Source: JBOFEH01 sp051650265
GTDB taxonomy: Bacteria > Bacillota > Clostridia > Lachnospirales > Cellulosilyticaceae
Length of the DNA: 12,127 bases
Reading direction: 5' to 3'
Assembly (NCBI GenBank): GCA_051650265.1
Contig: JBOFIR010000101.1
Location: 1 to 12,127, forward strand
Position numbers and translations under genes: made by a program. Of the stretch, positions 6,578 through 12,127 are shown one piece after another. Under the pieces are notes generated by a model. That model saw only the letters and a list, made by a program, of their open reading frames with translations. It was not told where the DNA came from and did not search any database. How positions within the stretch are numbered: the first letter of the stretch is position 1; each line of letters starts with the position of its first letter.

Positions 6578-7210
6578 ATGATCGGTGAATTAGGATTAGA
6601 ACGTCAAAACCAAATTAAATTTGTGAGAATGATGCATAAGGAAATTGGACTAAGTAAACAGCAGGAACAAGAGACTTTTTCGGATATTCATAATAATGGC
6701 GCAGCAGATGTGATCTATCGTATGAGTAAGATGGGGATTTTTTTAGGTTATGAGGATGGTAGCTTTAGACCCAAAAGTGCGATAACACGTGCAGAGTTTG
6801 CTGTGGTGATTGCAAGGGCTTTTGGGCTAGGTGGCTGTAGTGTCAAACCTAATCTTCTGGATATAGCACCAGATGCATGGTATGCAGATGCGGTTCAAAA
6901 TCTCTACGCACGTGGCATTGTCAAAGGACGCCCTGACGGGTCATTTGGTGCGAATAAACCGATCACTTTAGAGGAAATCTCTGTGATCTTGTGGCGCGTA
7001 CTGAGTCAACTAGGCATTCAGGTTGTACCACGTAGACCGTATGGGGTATTTAAAGATGAAAAATATGTGAGCTTGTATGCAAAAGAGGCAGTTAAAGTAA
7101 TTTATGAAGGAGATCTATTGCAACTTAAGAAACGTGAGTACTTAGGTCCTAAAGAACCTGTGACACGTGAACAAGTGGCAATGTTATTAGATCATATTTT
7201 TACTATATAG
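6578..7210 (+). CDS. Three-repeat S-layer homology (SLH) domain protein lacking a signal peptide
   Basis: A 210 aa protein made almost entirely of three SLH units at about 33-84, 92-143 and 157-210. Each has the F-x-D/L-x-D start, a central G-x-x-x-G-Y/R-x-D-G-x-F/Y turn and a final ITRAE-like helix (ITRAE 69-73, ITLEE 129-133, VTREQ 195-199). SLH triplets normally hold exported proteins to pyruvylated cell-wall polymer. Here the N-terminus (MIGELGLERQ) is hydrophilic and no secretion signal is seen. An in-frame TGA just upstream (6569-6571) excludes a longer form, and GAGGTG supports the ATG. The protein therefore either stays inside, leaves by a non-Sec route or lysis, or is anchored through a partner. 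There is no fused enzyme domain. It has its own terminator. Confidence 0.88.
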   Translation: MIGELGLERQNQIKFVRMMHKEIGLSKQQEQETFSDIHNNGAADVIYRMSKMGIFLGYEDGSFRPKSAITRAEFAVVIARAFGLGGCSVKPNLLDIAPDAWYADAVQNLYARGIVKGRPDGSFGANKPITLEEISVILWRVLSQLGIQVVPRRPYGVFKDEKYVSLYAKEAVKVIYEGDLLQLKKREYLGPKEPVTREQVAMLLDHIFTI

Positions 7211-7217
7211 TATATTG

Positions 7218-7242
7218 AAAGGAGGCAAATTGCCTCCTTTTT
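7218..7242 (+). terminator. Rho-independent terminator
   Basis: Near-perfect palindrome AAAGGAGGC-AAATT-GCCTCCTTT followed by TT, 8 bases after the SLH gene stop codon. Confidence 0.82.
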
Positions 7243-7251
7243 ATGTATAAA

Positions 7252-7280
7252 GAATAAATTTATCTTTTTTACGTATACTA
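7252..7280 (+). promoter_or_regulatory. Candidate promoter, sigma-G-like, of the small secreted protein
   Basis: GAATA (7252-7256), a 17-base spacer, then TATACTA (7274-7280). This is close to the forespore sigma-G pattern (GnATA, 17-18 bases, CATnnTA). No sigma-A -35 box is present at the right distance. The match is short and could be chance. Confidence 0.3.
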
Positions 7281-7311
7281 GATTTTAATTGGGTAAAAAG
7301 AGGTAATCAAT

Positions 7312-7788
7312 ATGCTAAAATACAAATTTAAAAAAGTAATTATTTTAAGTATTGTTTTATGTGCAGTATTAAGTAGTAAGCAAATCTTTGCACAAAGTAT
7401 AGTCTCGCTAGATGCCGAAACAAAAAAGACGATAGACTCTATAAGTAATATTAGAAAACAAATTAACCTCATTACAAAAAATGCTTATATCAATCAAGGG
7501 GATGAGGTACTTACAGCAAACTATAAAAGTCAGATTGCTGTTTATAAAGGGCAACTTGAAGAGATTCAGTCAAAATTCAAACAATTACCAGAGTTCAATA
7601 ATACATCTGCGCCCCAGTATGATACTTTACGTTCATTATTTACAATTGCTTCTTATCTTAGTTTTATAGCAAATAAAGCAGAGCAATTTCTTACGATAAC
7701 AGACCGTGAAGTACAATATAATCTATTAAATGCCATATTCCGTGCAAATGCTTTAGTAGAACAAATTGGTGCTTATACATTTCAATAA
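7312..7788 (+). CDS. Small secreted helical protein of unknown function
   Basis: A 158 aa protein with a clear Sec signal peptide: positively charged MLKYKFKK, a hydrophobic core IILSIVLCAVL, then a likely cleavage site after FA at residue 27. Cys17 lies in the core without a lipobox, so it is not a lipoprotein. The mature part (about 131 aa) has no cysteine and looks mostly alpha-helical, with heptad-like stretches at about 35-60 and 75-95 (YKGQLEEIQSKFKQL). A C-terminal helix pair follows, with an Ala/Asn-rich segment NAIFRANALVEQIG. No family is recognised. AGAGGT upstream supports ATG. It is AT-rich, single, and ends at a strong hairpin shared with the convergent psp-like operon. Confidence 0.75.
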   Translation: MLKYKFKKVIILSIVLCAVLSSKQIFAQSIVSLDAETKKTIDSISNIRKQINLITKNAYINQGDEVLTANYKSQIAVYKGQLEEIQSKFKQLPEFNNTSAPQYDTLRSLFTIASYLSFIANKAEQFLTITDREVQYNLLNAIFRANALVEQIGAYTFQ

Positions 7789-7791
7789 ATA

Positions 7792-7825
7792 AAAAGTCCT
7801 TACAATAAATATTGTAGGGACTTTT
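7792..7825. terminator. Bidirectional terminator between convergent units
   Basis: A 15-bp stem with one G-T pair (7792-7806 with 7811-7825) and loop AAAT has A runs on one side and T runs on the other, so both strands end in a U-rich tail. It serves the secreted-protein gene (+) and the pspA operon (-). Confidence 0.85.
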
Positions 7826-7828
7826 ATC

Positions 7829-7869
7829 TGTTGTAGTAAAATATTACTTTAAAGCATTTTACTACAACA
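7829..7869. repeat. Second perfect 14-bp inverted repeat downstream of the pspA operon
   Basis: TGTTGTAGTAAAAT (7829-7842) pairs perfectly with 7856-7869 around a 13-nt loop. It has no T run of its own and lies between the operon's last stop codon and the terminator, so the operon transcript would end in two stacked hairpins. It could protect the 3' end or be a relic of another element. Confidence 0.6.
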
Positions 7870-7900
7870 TGAACCAAGAGGTGAACGACATACACTTTTG

Positions 7901-8476
7901 TTACAGTCTGCGTCGCCAGTACCAATACATTGCAAATAAGATAATGATGATCACGATTGCGATCACAACACCTGGGGAGACGTAGCGGACAATAGGCATA
8001 CGATAGTACCAACTATTGAATCCGCCAGTAGAGAATCTTGGAATAGGAACATTCCAATTCGTACCTGAAGAAGAGTTGGTATAGGTATCTTTGCTTGGAT
8101 TCTTTTTACTTGTACTAAAGTTTCCAGAATTCACTTTATCTGAAGTATTTGTTGTTTTTGTATCAGAGGTTGAATCTTTCTTGGTACTAAAGCTTCCAGA
8201 TTGAACTTTGTCAGTGGTACTAGAGGACTTTGGTTTAGTAGTCGTTGTTGAGGTATCTTTCTTGGAACTAAAGTTACCTGAACTGACTTTGCCAGAAGAC
8301 TTACTTGTAGATTTAGGGCGACTAGAAGATTTGGAACTACTAGAGGATCTTGAACTACTAGAAGACTTTGGTTTTGCTTCTAAATTGAAGTATTCAGGGG
8401 CGGTTGCATGAAGCAAAAAGAAAGCAACAAAGACCATAAAGAGGCATCTGATAGGATAGTATCGTCGCCTATTCAT
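7901..8476 (-). CDS. Ser-rich single-pass membrane protein with three internal repeats, third gene of pspA operon
   Basis: A 191 aa protein, family not recognised. Residues 1-24 are a signal peptide or N-terminal anchor (RRRYYPIR, then LFMVFVAFFLLHATA). Residues 36-140 are a low-complexity Ser/Thr/Lys linker. It contains three repeats: KVSSGNFSSKK (63-73), KVQSGSFSTKK (90-100) and KVNSGNFSTSKK (114-125), spaced 27 and 24 residues apart. A WNVPIPRFSTGGFNSWYYR segment follows, then one transmembrane helix (about 167-187) and a cytoplasmic WRRRL tail. If the N-terminal signal is cleaved, the linker is outside and the tail inside (type I). The linker could cross the cell wall or be glycosylated. 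Its ATG lies inside the preceding gene (8-bp overlap), with only a weak AGGA site, which points to translational coupling. The bidirectional hairpin follows. Confidence 0.8.
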   Translation of the reverse strand: MNRRRYYPIRCLFMVFVAFFLLHATAPEYFNLEAKPKSSSSSRSSSSSKSSSRPKSTSKSSGKVSSGNFSSKKDTSTTTTKPKSSSTTDKVQSGSFSTKKDSTSDTKTTNTSDKVNSGNFSTSKKNPSKDTYTNSSSGTNWNVPIPRFSTGGFNSWYYRMPIVRYVSPGVVIAIVIIIILFAMYWYWRRRL

Positions 8477-9131
8477 AACAATTAAATCCTACAAAGAGAT
8501 CATAGACTTTGTCTAAGAGTTCTTCATCGATAGGTAAGTAGTCCTTTGTACCATCTACGTATTTTCTGTATTCAAGAATATGTTGGTTCTCTTTGTTAGT
8601 TGTTTCCACTAAGTAGATATATTGTTTGTCTGAAAAATCATCTTTGAGGAGCCCGATTGTTCTAAAGTGCACATCGCGGTCTTCATCATTTGAGTAGAGT
8701 GTGATAGATGGGTGACCTGTAGTCACTGTATAGCGTTGCTGGTCACAGCCTACTACGTGGTTGTTGTAGCTACAATAGTGGCAAGATTTAAATGGACAAG
8801 TAGCTGTGCATTTGGAGCAGTGGCACTGATGGCACTTCTGAAGTTTGGTAAGATCGTCAGAGAGTGTTGCTTTGAATTTGAGCACCTCATCTTTGTACTT
8901 ATCATCACTTTTGAGAAATTCCAAGAGGCCGCCACCTTCTGCCTGCTGATCTGCCTGGTCGAGCGCATCAAGGTAAGCTTTGATTTGGTGTACCTTACGT
9001 GTGAAGAAGCGACTTTGAAGCTCTTCGTCAGATAGGAAGGGACGGATCTCTTCCATATTCATAATGAGGTCCACATAGAGTGGACTATATTGCTGACGCT
9101 CACTATCTGTGAATGCTTTAATTTTGTTCAT
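8469..9131 (-). CDS. Cysteine-cluster (probable zinc-binding) cytoplasmic protein, second gene of pspA operon
   Basis: A 220 aa soluble protein of no recognised family. Residues 1-98 are mainly helical and charged. Residues 100-129 hold eight cysteines (100, 103, 105, 108, 112, 117, 120, 129) plus His101, His104, His118 and His125, in CxxCxC, CxxxC and CxxC arrangements, enough for two or more zinc sites or a cluster. The remaining part (about 133-220) is a mixed alpha/beta domain with YTVTTGHPSITLYS and YIYLVETTNKENQ strands and a final acidic helix. One more Cys is at 218. There is no signal peptide or membrane helix. GGGAGAT precedes ATG. It lies 32 bp after pspA and overlaps the next gene by 8 bp, so the three genes form a tight operon. 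It may be a regulator or adaptor of PspA; that is inference. Confidence 0.78.
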   Translation of the reverse strand: MNKIKAFTDSERQQYSPLYVDLIMNMEEIRPFLSDEELQSRFFTRKVHQIKAYLDALDQADQQAEGGGLLEFLKSDDKYKDEVLKFKATLSDDLTKLQKCHQCHCSKCTATCPFKSCHYCSYNNHVVGCDQQRYTVTTGHPSITLYSNDEDRDVHFRTIGLLKDDFSDKQYIYLVETTNKENQHILEYRKYVDGTKDYLPIDEELLDKVYDLFVGFNCYE

Positions 9132-9163
9132 GCTAATCTCCCATCATTATTATCTCTATTGAT

Positions 9164-9814
9164 TTATCTATATTGATCTAATTCATCTTTGATATTGCTT
9201 GGTGGTGTATCTTTGAGGTAGCTGCTGAGCTCGTCATCAGGGTTAGTTGTTTTGAAAGCTTCTAAGCCTTGTGCGTAGTTTTCAGCATCTTTTACTTTTT
9301 GTTCGATATCTGATACTGAGATGTGACTTTCTTTATTCACTTCTGTGAGGATCTCGTTGACTTTGCTTTGTGCTTTAGCTGTGCTATATCTTGCTTTGAG
9401 TTCAGCTTTTTTAGTCTTGAGGTTATTAGCTTCTTTTTCAAGCGCTTGCACACTTGTCTTTACTTTGTCAGCAGAAGCTTGAAGTGTTTGAAGTGTTGCG
9501 AGCATGTTTTGAAGTTCTTGATCAAGCTCTTTTTTCTTTATAAGGAAAGTTGTTGCTTTTTCTTCATCTTGCGCTGCAAGTGCTTTACGGATACCATCTT
9601 CGTATTGTGTGATTTTTTGCTTGAGGGCCTCTGCCTCATTTTTCTTTTGAGAAATAGAACCAATGAAAGAAGCACTTTCGAGTTTTGCTTTGCTGATTGC
9701 TTCTTCACGCTTACGGATCGCAAGGTCAAGTTGTTCCATTGGATCCTCTACTTGGTCGAGTACTTTGTTGGCTTTGCCACTGATGATGTTACCTAATCTT
9801 GAAAAAAAACTCAT
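9164..9814 (-). CDS. pspA: PspA/IM30 family membrane-stress protein
   Basis: A 216 aa protein with all hallmarks of the PspA/IM30/Vipp1 family. It has an amphipathic N-terminal helix (MSFFSRLGNIISGKANKVLD), the ED-P turn EDPMEQLDLAIR at about 23-34, and a long coiled coil (about 30-190) with many Lys/Glu/Gln heptads. A short C-terminal tail is DELDQYR. Family members form ESCRT-III-like rings and rods on stressed inner membranes and help keep the proton gradient; in Gram-positives they answer antibiotics and envelope damage. No DNA-binding partner PspF or PspB/C is in view. AAAGGAGATG supports the ATG. It is the first gene of a three-gene operon with a Cys-cluster protein and a Ser-rich membrane protein. 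This differs from the Bacillus ydjFGHI layout known to me, although both contain Cys-motif and membrane proteins. Confidence 0.93.
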   Translation of the reverse strand: MSFFSRLGNIISGKANKVLDQVEDPMEQLDLAIRKREEAISKAKLESASFIGSISQKKNEAEALKQKITQYEDGIRKALAAQDEEKATTFLIKKKELDQELQNMLATLQTLQASADKVKTSVQALEKEANNLKTKKAELKARYSTAKAQSKVNEILTEVNKESHISVSDIEQKVKDAENYAQGLEAFKTTNPDDELSSYLKDTPPSNIKDELDQYR

Positions 9815-9860
9815 ACTGTCATCTCCTTTGATTTTGCTTAATATAATTCTTTCTAAATTT

Positions 9861-9889
9861 ATTATCTTAGATTATAGGTGAGTAGGCAA
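9861..9889 (-). promoter_or_regulatory. Putative promoter of the pspA operon
   Basis: On the minus strand TTGCCT (9884-9889), a 17-base spacer, then GATAAT (9861-9866), 46 bases before the pspA ATG. A second possible -10, TATAAT, lies within the spacer at 9871-9876 but has no good -35. Confidence 0.4.
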
Positions 9890-9940
9890 TATAAAGATGT
9901 AAGAAAATTTCGCTTAATTTTTATAAAGCTTATATAACGC

Positions 9941-10279
9941 TTAATAAGGCACAGCATAGTTATGGGATAACATCAATTGTGCGACACTATATTGCTGGTC
10001 ATCTATTGTAACATAAATATCTGCAAGATAACGTCTAAAGCCATCTGTTTTGATAGAATGGATCATCACTTGTTTATTCAGGATCAGACTAGCTAAATAG
10101 TCTTTAGCGGCATTGCCAGCAATTTTTGTAGCACCTTTGAGTTCAGGTGCATTAATACCAAGTATGCGAAAACGTTGTTGTATAAAGACGTGAAAGCCTA
10201 AGTCAACCTGGGCATCAAAAGTATCACCGTCTACGATATATGTTACGAGGGCATGACGATTATAAGAATCAGTTAACAT
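9941..10279 (-). CDS. Thermonuclease (SNase-like) fold protein, short, no signal peptide
   Basis: A 112 aa protein of the staphylococcal-nuclease family. Metal-site residues Asp17 and Asp19 lie in VDGDTF (match SNase Asp19/Asp21). Arg38 in RFRILGINAPE matches Arg35, Glu46 matches Glu43, and Arg82/83 in GFRRYLADIYV matches Arg87. SNase Asp40, a calcium ligand, is replaced by Asn43 (INAPE), as in some other relatives, so metal binding may differ. The usual C-terminal helix is short: the protein ends at ...SHNYAVPY, near where the family's 'YG-A' motif stands. No secretion signal is present, so it is probably cytoplasmic and may not be a digestive nuclease. AGGAGGTT upstream gives a strong ATG. 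The downstream gap to pspA (126 bp) has no clear terminator, so some read-through into the pspA operon is possible. Confidence 0.82.
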   Translation of the reverse strand: MLTDSYNRHALVTYIVDGDTFDAQVDLGFHVFIQQRFRILGINAPELKGATKIAGNAAKDYLASLILNKQVMIHSIKTDGFRRYLADIYVTIDDQQYSVAQLMLSHNYAVPY

Positions 10280-10327
10280 GGAAGAACCTCCTAATAGAGC
10301 ATTTTATACAGTATATTCAGGATGACC

Positions 10328-10347
10328 CATCTCGTGTATTAGAGATG
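10328..10347. repeat. Short hairpin between divergent nuclease and rubrerythrin genes
   Basis: CATCTC (10328-10333) pairs with GAGATG (10342-10347) around an 8-nt loop, without a T run. Further right, the imperfect inverted repeat TAAGTATGTA / TACATATACTTA brackets an AT-only stretch (about 10365-10415). One of these could be a control site for the divergent genes. Confidence 0.25.
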
Positions 10348-10436
10348 AGGTATGCATAGTGAATAAGTATGTATATATATATAAGAATAAAAAAACTAAA
10401 AATACATATACTTAGGTAACTATGGAGGTGAATAGA

Positions 10437-11024
10437 ATGAACTTTAATGAAAGTAAAACGAAGGAGAATTTGATGCGTGCATTTGCTGGTGAGTCTCAAG
10501 CGCGCAACCGCTATTTATTTGCTGCAGGACAAGCTAAGAATAACAAACTTCATGTCATTCAAGCTATTTTTGAATATACAGCAGATCAAGAAAGAGCACA
10601 TGCAAAGGTTTTTTATAACCATCTTAAACAAGTTGCAAGTGAAAATATTTGTGTGGATGGGTGTTACCCAGTAGATATTAGCAACAATATCGTTGATTTG
10701 ATGCGTGCAGCGCAGCACAATGAGTATCAAGAGCATGATCAAGAGTATGCAACTTTTGCTAAGGTTGCAGAGGAGGAAGGATTTCCAGCTATTGCGTATT
10801 CATTTACGAGTATAGGAGCTATTGAGAAGACTCATGGAGACCGTTTTGGTCAATTTGCAGATCTGATTGATCAAAATAAACTTTTCAATGATGAGCAAGA
10901 GGTAGAGTGGCTTTGTCTTAACTGTGGGCACATCCATAAAGGAAAAGGTGCACCACAGGCATGTCCAGTTTGTCAGCATCCACAAGGGTTCTTTATCCGA
11001 TTAGAGCTCTCACCTTTCAAATAA
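10437..11024 (+). CDS. rbr: Rubrerythrin (peroxide-reducing diiron/rubredoxin protein)
   Basis: A 195 aa cytoplasmic protein that reduces hydrogen peroxide in anaerobes, taking electrons from NADH via rubredoxin partners. The N-terminal ferritin-like four-helix domain has the diiron ligands Glu19 (GESQARNRY), Glu52-x-x-His55 (ERAH), Glu96 (EY) and Glu130-x-x-His133 (EKTH). The C-terminal rubredoxin-like iron site is Cys160-x-x-Cys163 and Cys176-x-x-Cys179 (CLNCGH ... CPVCQHP), with the family end GFF. All expected residues are present and the length is normal. I chose the ATG at 10437: GGAGGTG sits 8-14 bases before it, while an in-frame ATG at 10422 overlaps that ribosome site and adds only MEVNR. 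Upstream is a 157-bp AT-rich divergent region with inverted repeats. No clear PerR box is seen. Confidence 0.96.
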   Translation: MNFNESKTKENLMRAFAGESQARNRYLFAAGQAKNNKLHVIQAIFEYTADQERAHAKVFYNHLKQVASENICVDGCYPVDISNNIVDLMRAAQHNEYQEHDQEYATFAKVAEEEGFPAIAYSFTSIGAIEKTHGDRFGQFADLIDQNKLFNDEQEVEWLCLNCGHIHKGKGAPQACPVCQHPQGFFIRLELSPFK

Positions 11025-11037
11025 ACTTGCATGTATT

Positions 11038-11049
11038 GAGGTACCTCAC
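11038..11049. repeat. Perfect 12-bp palindrome TGAGGTACCTCA
   Basis: A self-complementary 12-mer 13 bases after the rubrerythrin stop codon. On the plus strand an A run follows it, and on the minus strand a T run precedes it, so it is not a terminator for rubrerythrin. It could be a protein binding site. Confidence 0.4.
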
Positions 11050-11123
11050 GAAAAAACAACCGCAAATGCTGTTCCAACACCTTAATTTTGTAAGAGTTAT
11101 ACTATGAAATAGAATCAACGTAG

Positions 11124-11174
11124 AAAGCACTGATTAACGTTACTTTTCTGTAATACTAATCAGTGCTTTTATTT
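11124..11174 (+). terminator. Extended hairpin terminator downstream of rubrerythrin
   Basis: A 13-bp perfect outer stem (11124-11136 with 11157-11169), an inner 5-bp stem GTTAC/GTAAT and a TTTTCT loop, followed by TTATTT. It lies 100 bases after the rubrerythrin stop codon. A TATACT box at 11098-11103 sits between, so it may instead end a very short separate transcript. Confidence 0.7.
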
Positions 11175-11252
11175 GCCATAGGAGAAGGTTTCTTTAAAGG
11201 TGTTTAACTGACAAGAAAATTATAAAAAGTGGTTGAGCTGTTGTATGTTTTT

Positions 11253-11282
11253 ATGACCAATTTTAAGTTGTCTACATATAAT
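11253..11282 (+). promoter_or_regulatory. Putative sigma-A promoter of the DUF6385-like gene
   Basis: ATGACC (11253-11258, four of six bases match TTGACA), an 18-base spacer, then a perfect TATAAT (11277-11282), 30 bases before the GTG start. Confidence 0.45.
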
Positions 11283-11311
11283 GTAATAGGTTTTGCAAAG
11301 GAGGCGTAAAA

Positions 11312-12118
11312 GTGGAACAAACAACGTTTTATCCTGCGAGAGTTGAAAACTATAACTTATATAATGGGGTGCTGATCTATAATGCGGAATTATATATTGG
11401 TGATCTTTGTTATGGGGTGGAAGGTGTTGCACAACTCATATTTAGGGTGGAGGAGCCATTTGTAAAAGATAAGGGGAAGGAATTGAGTCTTAAGATTTAT
11501 CATATGAAACAGTGTGATCAGGATTTGCCTCTTAGGATTTATGCCACATTTTGTGAGGTATCTTATCTAAGAGATACTCAATATTTAGAGTATATCAAAC
11601 TGCATGAATCGGTGAGTTGTTTGGTAGAAGGGGATGGCTGGTATGAATGGAATTTGACGCAATTGATACCACCACAAAGTACAAATGGTTACTATGTAAT
11701 TTATCTATTTGCAGAAAAAGATGAATTAGGCTATAAGGCATTTGCGAAAGAACAGGAGTGTTGGCCAATTACACTCAATTACGAGGATATGGTCAAAGAT
11801 CCTAGTCTTTATCAATGTTATCAAAATCTGATGTGTGTGGGGGCAATGGTTTGTTCGGAATGGGTTACTTGTGGACAATATCTTAATTATACTTATTTCG
11901 TCAAAAATAATACAACACAACCAATAGAAGTCAGTGTAATGATTAGTCCTAATAAAGAGTCACAAATCCTATCAAGCGCTGTCTATATAGTAAAACCAGG
12001 AGAGATTCAGGCAATAGAGACATTTCAATTTAGCTTTTATGTGAGGGTACAGGTGAAATGTATTAAAAAAGAATTAGATGGTTATGTAGAAATATGGTTT
12101 CAAGCAAGAAAAAATTAA
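11312..12118 (+). CDS. Two-domain beta-rich protein with C-terminal DUF6385-like domain (GTG start)
   Basis: A 268 aa protein starting at GTG with an excellent AAAGGAGG 7 bases upstream. Residues about 1-150 look like a beta-sandwich of the DNRLRE/carbohydrate-binding type: AQLIFRVEEP, LSLKIYHMKQ, LRIYATFCEVS, then GWYEWNLTQLI. This assignment is tentative. Residues about 185-268 fit DUF6385: NYTYFVKNNTTQPIEVSVMI, SPNKESQ, VKPGEIQAIETFQFSFYVRV, ending VEIWFQARKN. As I recall, DUF6385 proteins occur in spore-forming Clostridia and Bacilli with surface-type domains, so a spore-surface or cell-surface role is possible. There is no signal peptide, which would fit a spore-coat type protein made in the mother cell. 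Cysteines are fairly frequent (nine). Its own promoter is proposed at 11253-11282. The stop codon lies 9 bases before the window end, so downstream context is missing. Confidence 0.65.
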   Translation: MEQTTFYPARVENYNLYNGVLIYNAELYIGDLCYGVEGVAQLIFRVEEPFVKDKGKELSLKIYHMKQCDQDLPLRIYATFCEVSYLRDTQYLEYIKLHESVSCLVEGDGWYEWNLTQLIPPQSTNGYYVIYLFAEKDELGYKAFAKEQECWPITLNYEDMVKDPSLYQCYQNLMCVGAMVCSEWVTCGQYLNYTYFVKNNTTQPIEVSVMISPNKESQILSSAVYIVKPGEIQAIETFQFSFYVRVQVKCIKKELDGYVEIWFQARKN

Positions 12119-12127
12119 AAAAACTTG

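Noticed and set aside
8208..8411. Plus-strand open frame rich in Leu/Glu/Asp
   Set aside because: It is the mirror image of the Ser-rich repeat codons of the minus-strand gene; no ribosome site.
9323..9796. Plus-strand 157-codon open frame rich in Phe/Cys
   Set aside because: It is antisense to the PspA coiled coil; a Phe/Cys-rich product is the usual shadow of Lys/Glu/Ala codons.
10365..10415. PerR or Fur box before rubrerythrin
   Set aside because: The AT-rich inverted repeat does not match TTATAATNATTATAA or a Fur box closely enough.
10422..10436. Upstream ATG at 10422 as the rubrerythrin start
   Set aside because: It overlaps the GGAGGTG ribosome site that serves the ATG at 10437, and rubrerythrins start near the later Met.

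Overview
This window looks like the chromosome of a low-GC, anaerobic, Gram-positive bacterium of the class Clostridia. The evidence is AT-rich DNA, strong AGGAGG-type ribosome binding sites, S-layer homology (SLH) repeats, a DUF1659/DUF2922 pair and a rubrerythrin. A Lachnospiraceae or Cellulosilyticum-like host would fit, but that is only an impression. No phage, transposon, CRISPR array, tRNA or rRNA was seen.

Layout. (a) 1-664 is the 3' end of a larger protein made of Ig-like beta-sandwich repeats, closed by a terminator. (b) 752-4616 alternates in strand. Two clearly homologous 265-270 aa proteins of unknown function lie on the minus strand (752-1564 and 3819-4616) and share their upstream DNA. 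They flank a plus-strand SGNH/sialate-O-acetylesterase-like protein (1743-3143) and the DUF1659/DUF2922 mini-operon (3325-3772). (c) 4800-7788 holds four plus-strand single-gene units: an orphan protein, a PAS-PAS-GGDEF diguanylate cyclase with a four-cysteine first sensor domain, a three-SLH protein with no signal peptide, and a small secreted helical protein. (d) 7901-9814 is a compact minus-strand operon: pspA, then a cysteine-cluster protein, then a Ser-rich membrane protein with three internal repeats. The last two genes overlap by 8 bp. (e) 9941-10279 is a short thermonuclease-fold protein (minus), followed by rubrerythrin (10437-11024, plus). (f) 11312-12118 is a GTG-started two-domain beta-rich protein whose C-terminus resembles DUF6385.

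How the genes work together. Most units are monocistronic, each with its own terminator, and convergent pairs share bidirectional terminators. The best candidate for an undescribed system is the pspA operon. PspA/IM30 coats stressed membranes. Here it is co-transcribed with a probable metal-binding cytoplasmic protein and a single-pass surface protein with a long Ser/Thr/Lys linker, which suggests a membrane-stress module joining the inner leaflet to the cell wall. The second candidate is the duplicated minus-strand family with its conserved promoter-like upstream block. Functions for these proteins are inferred from sequence alone.
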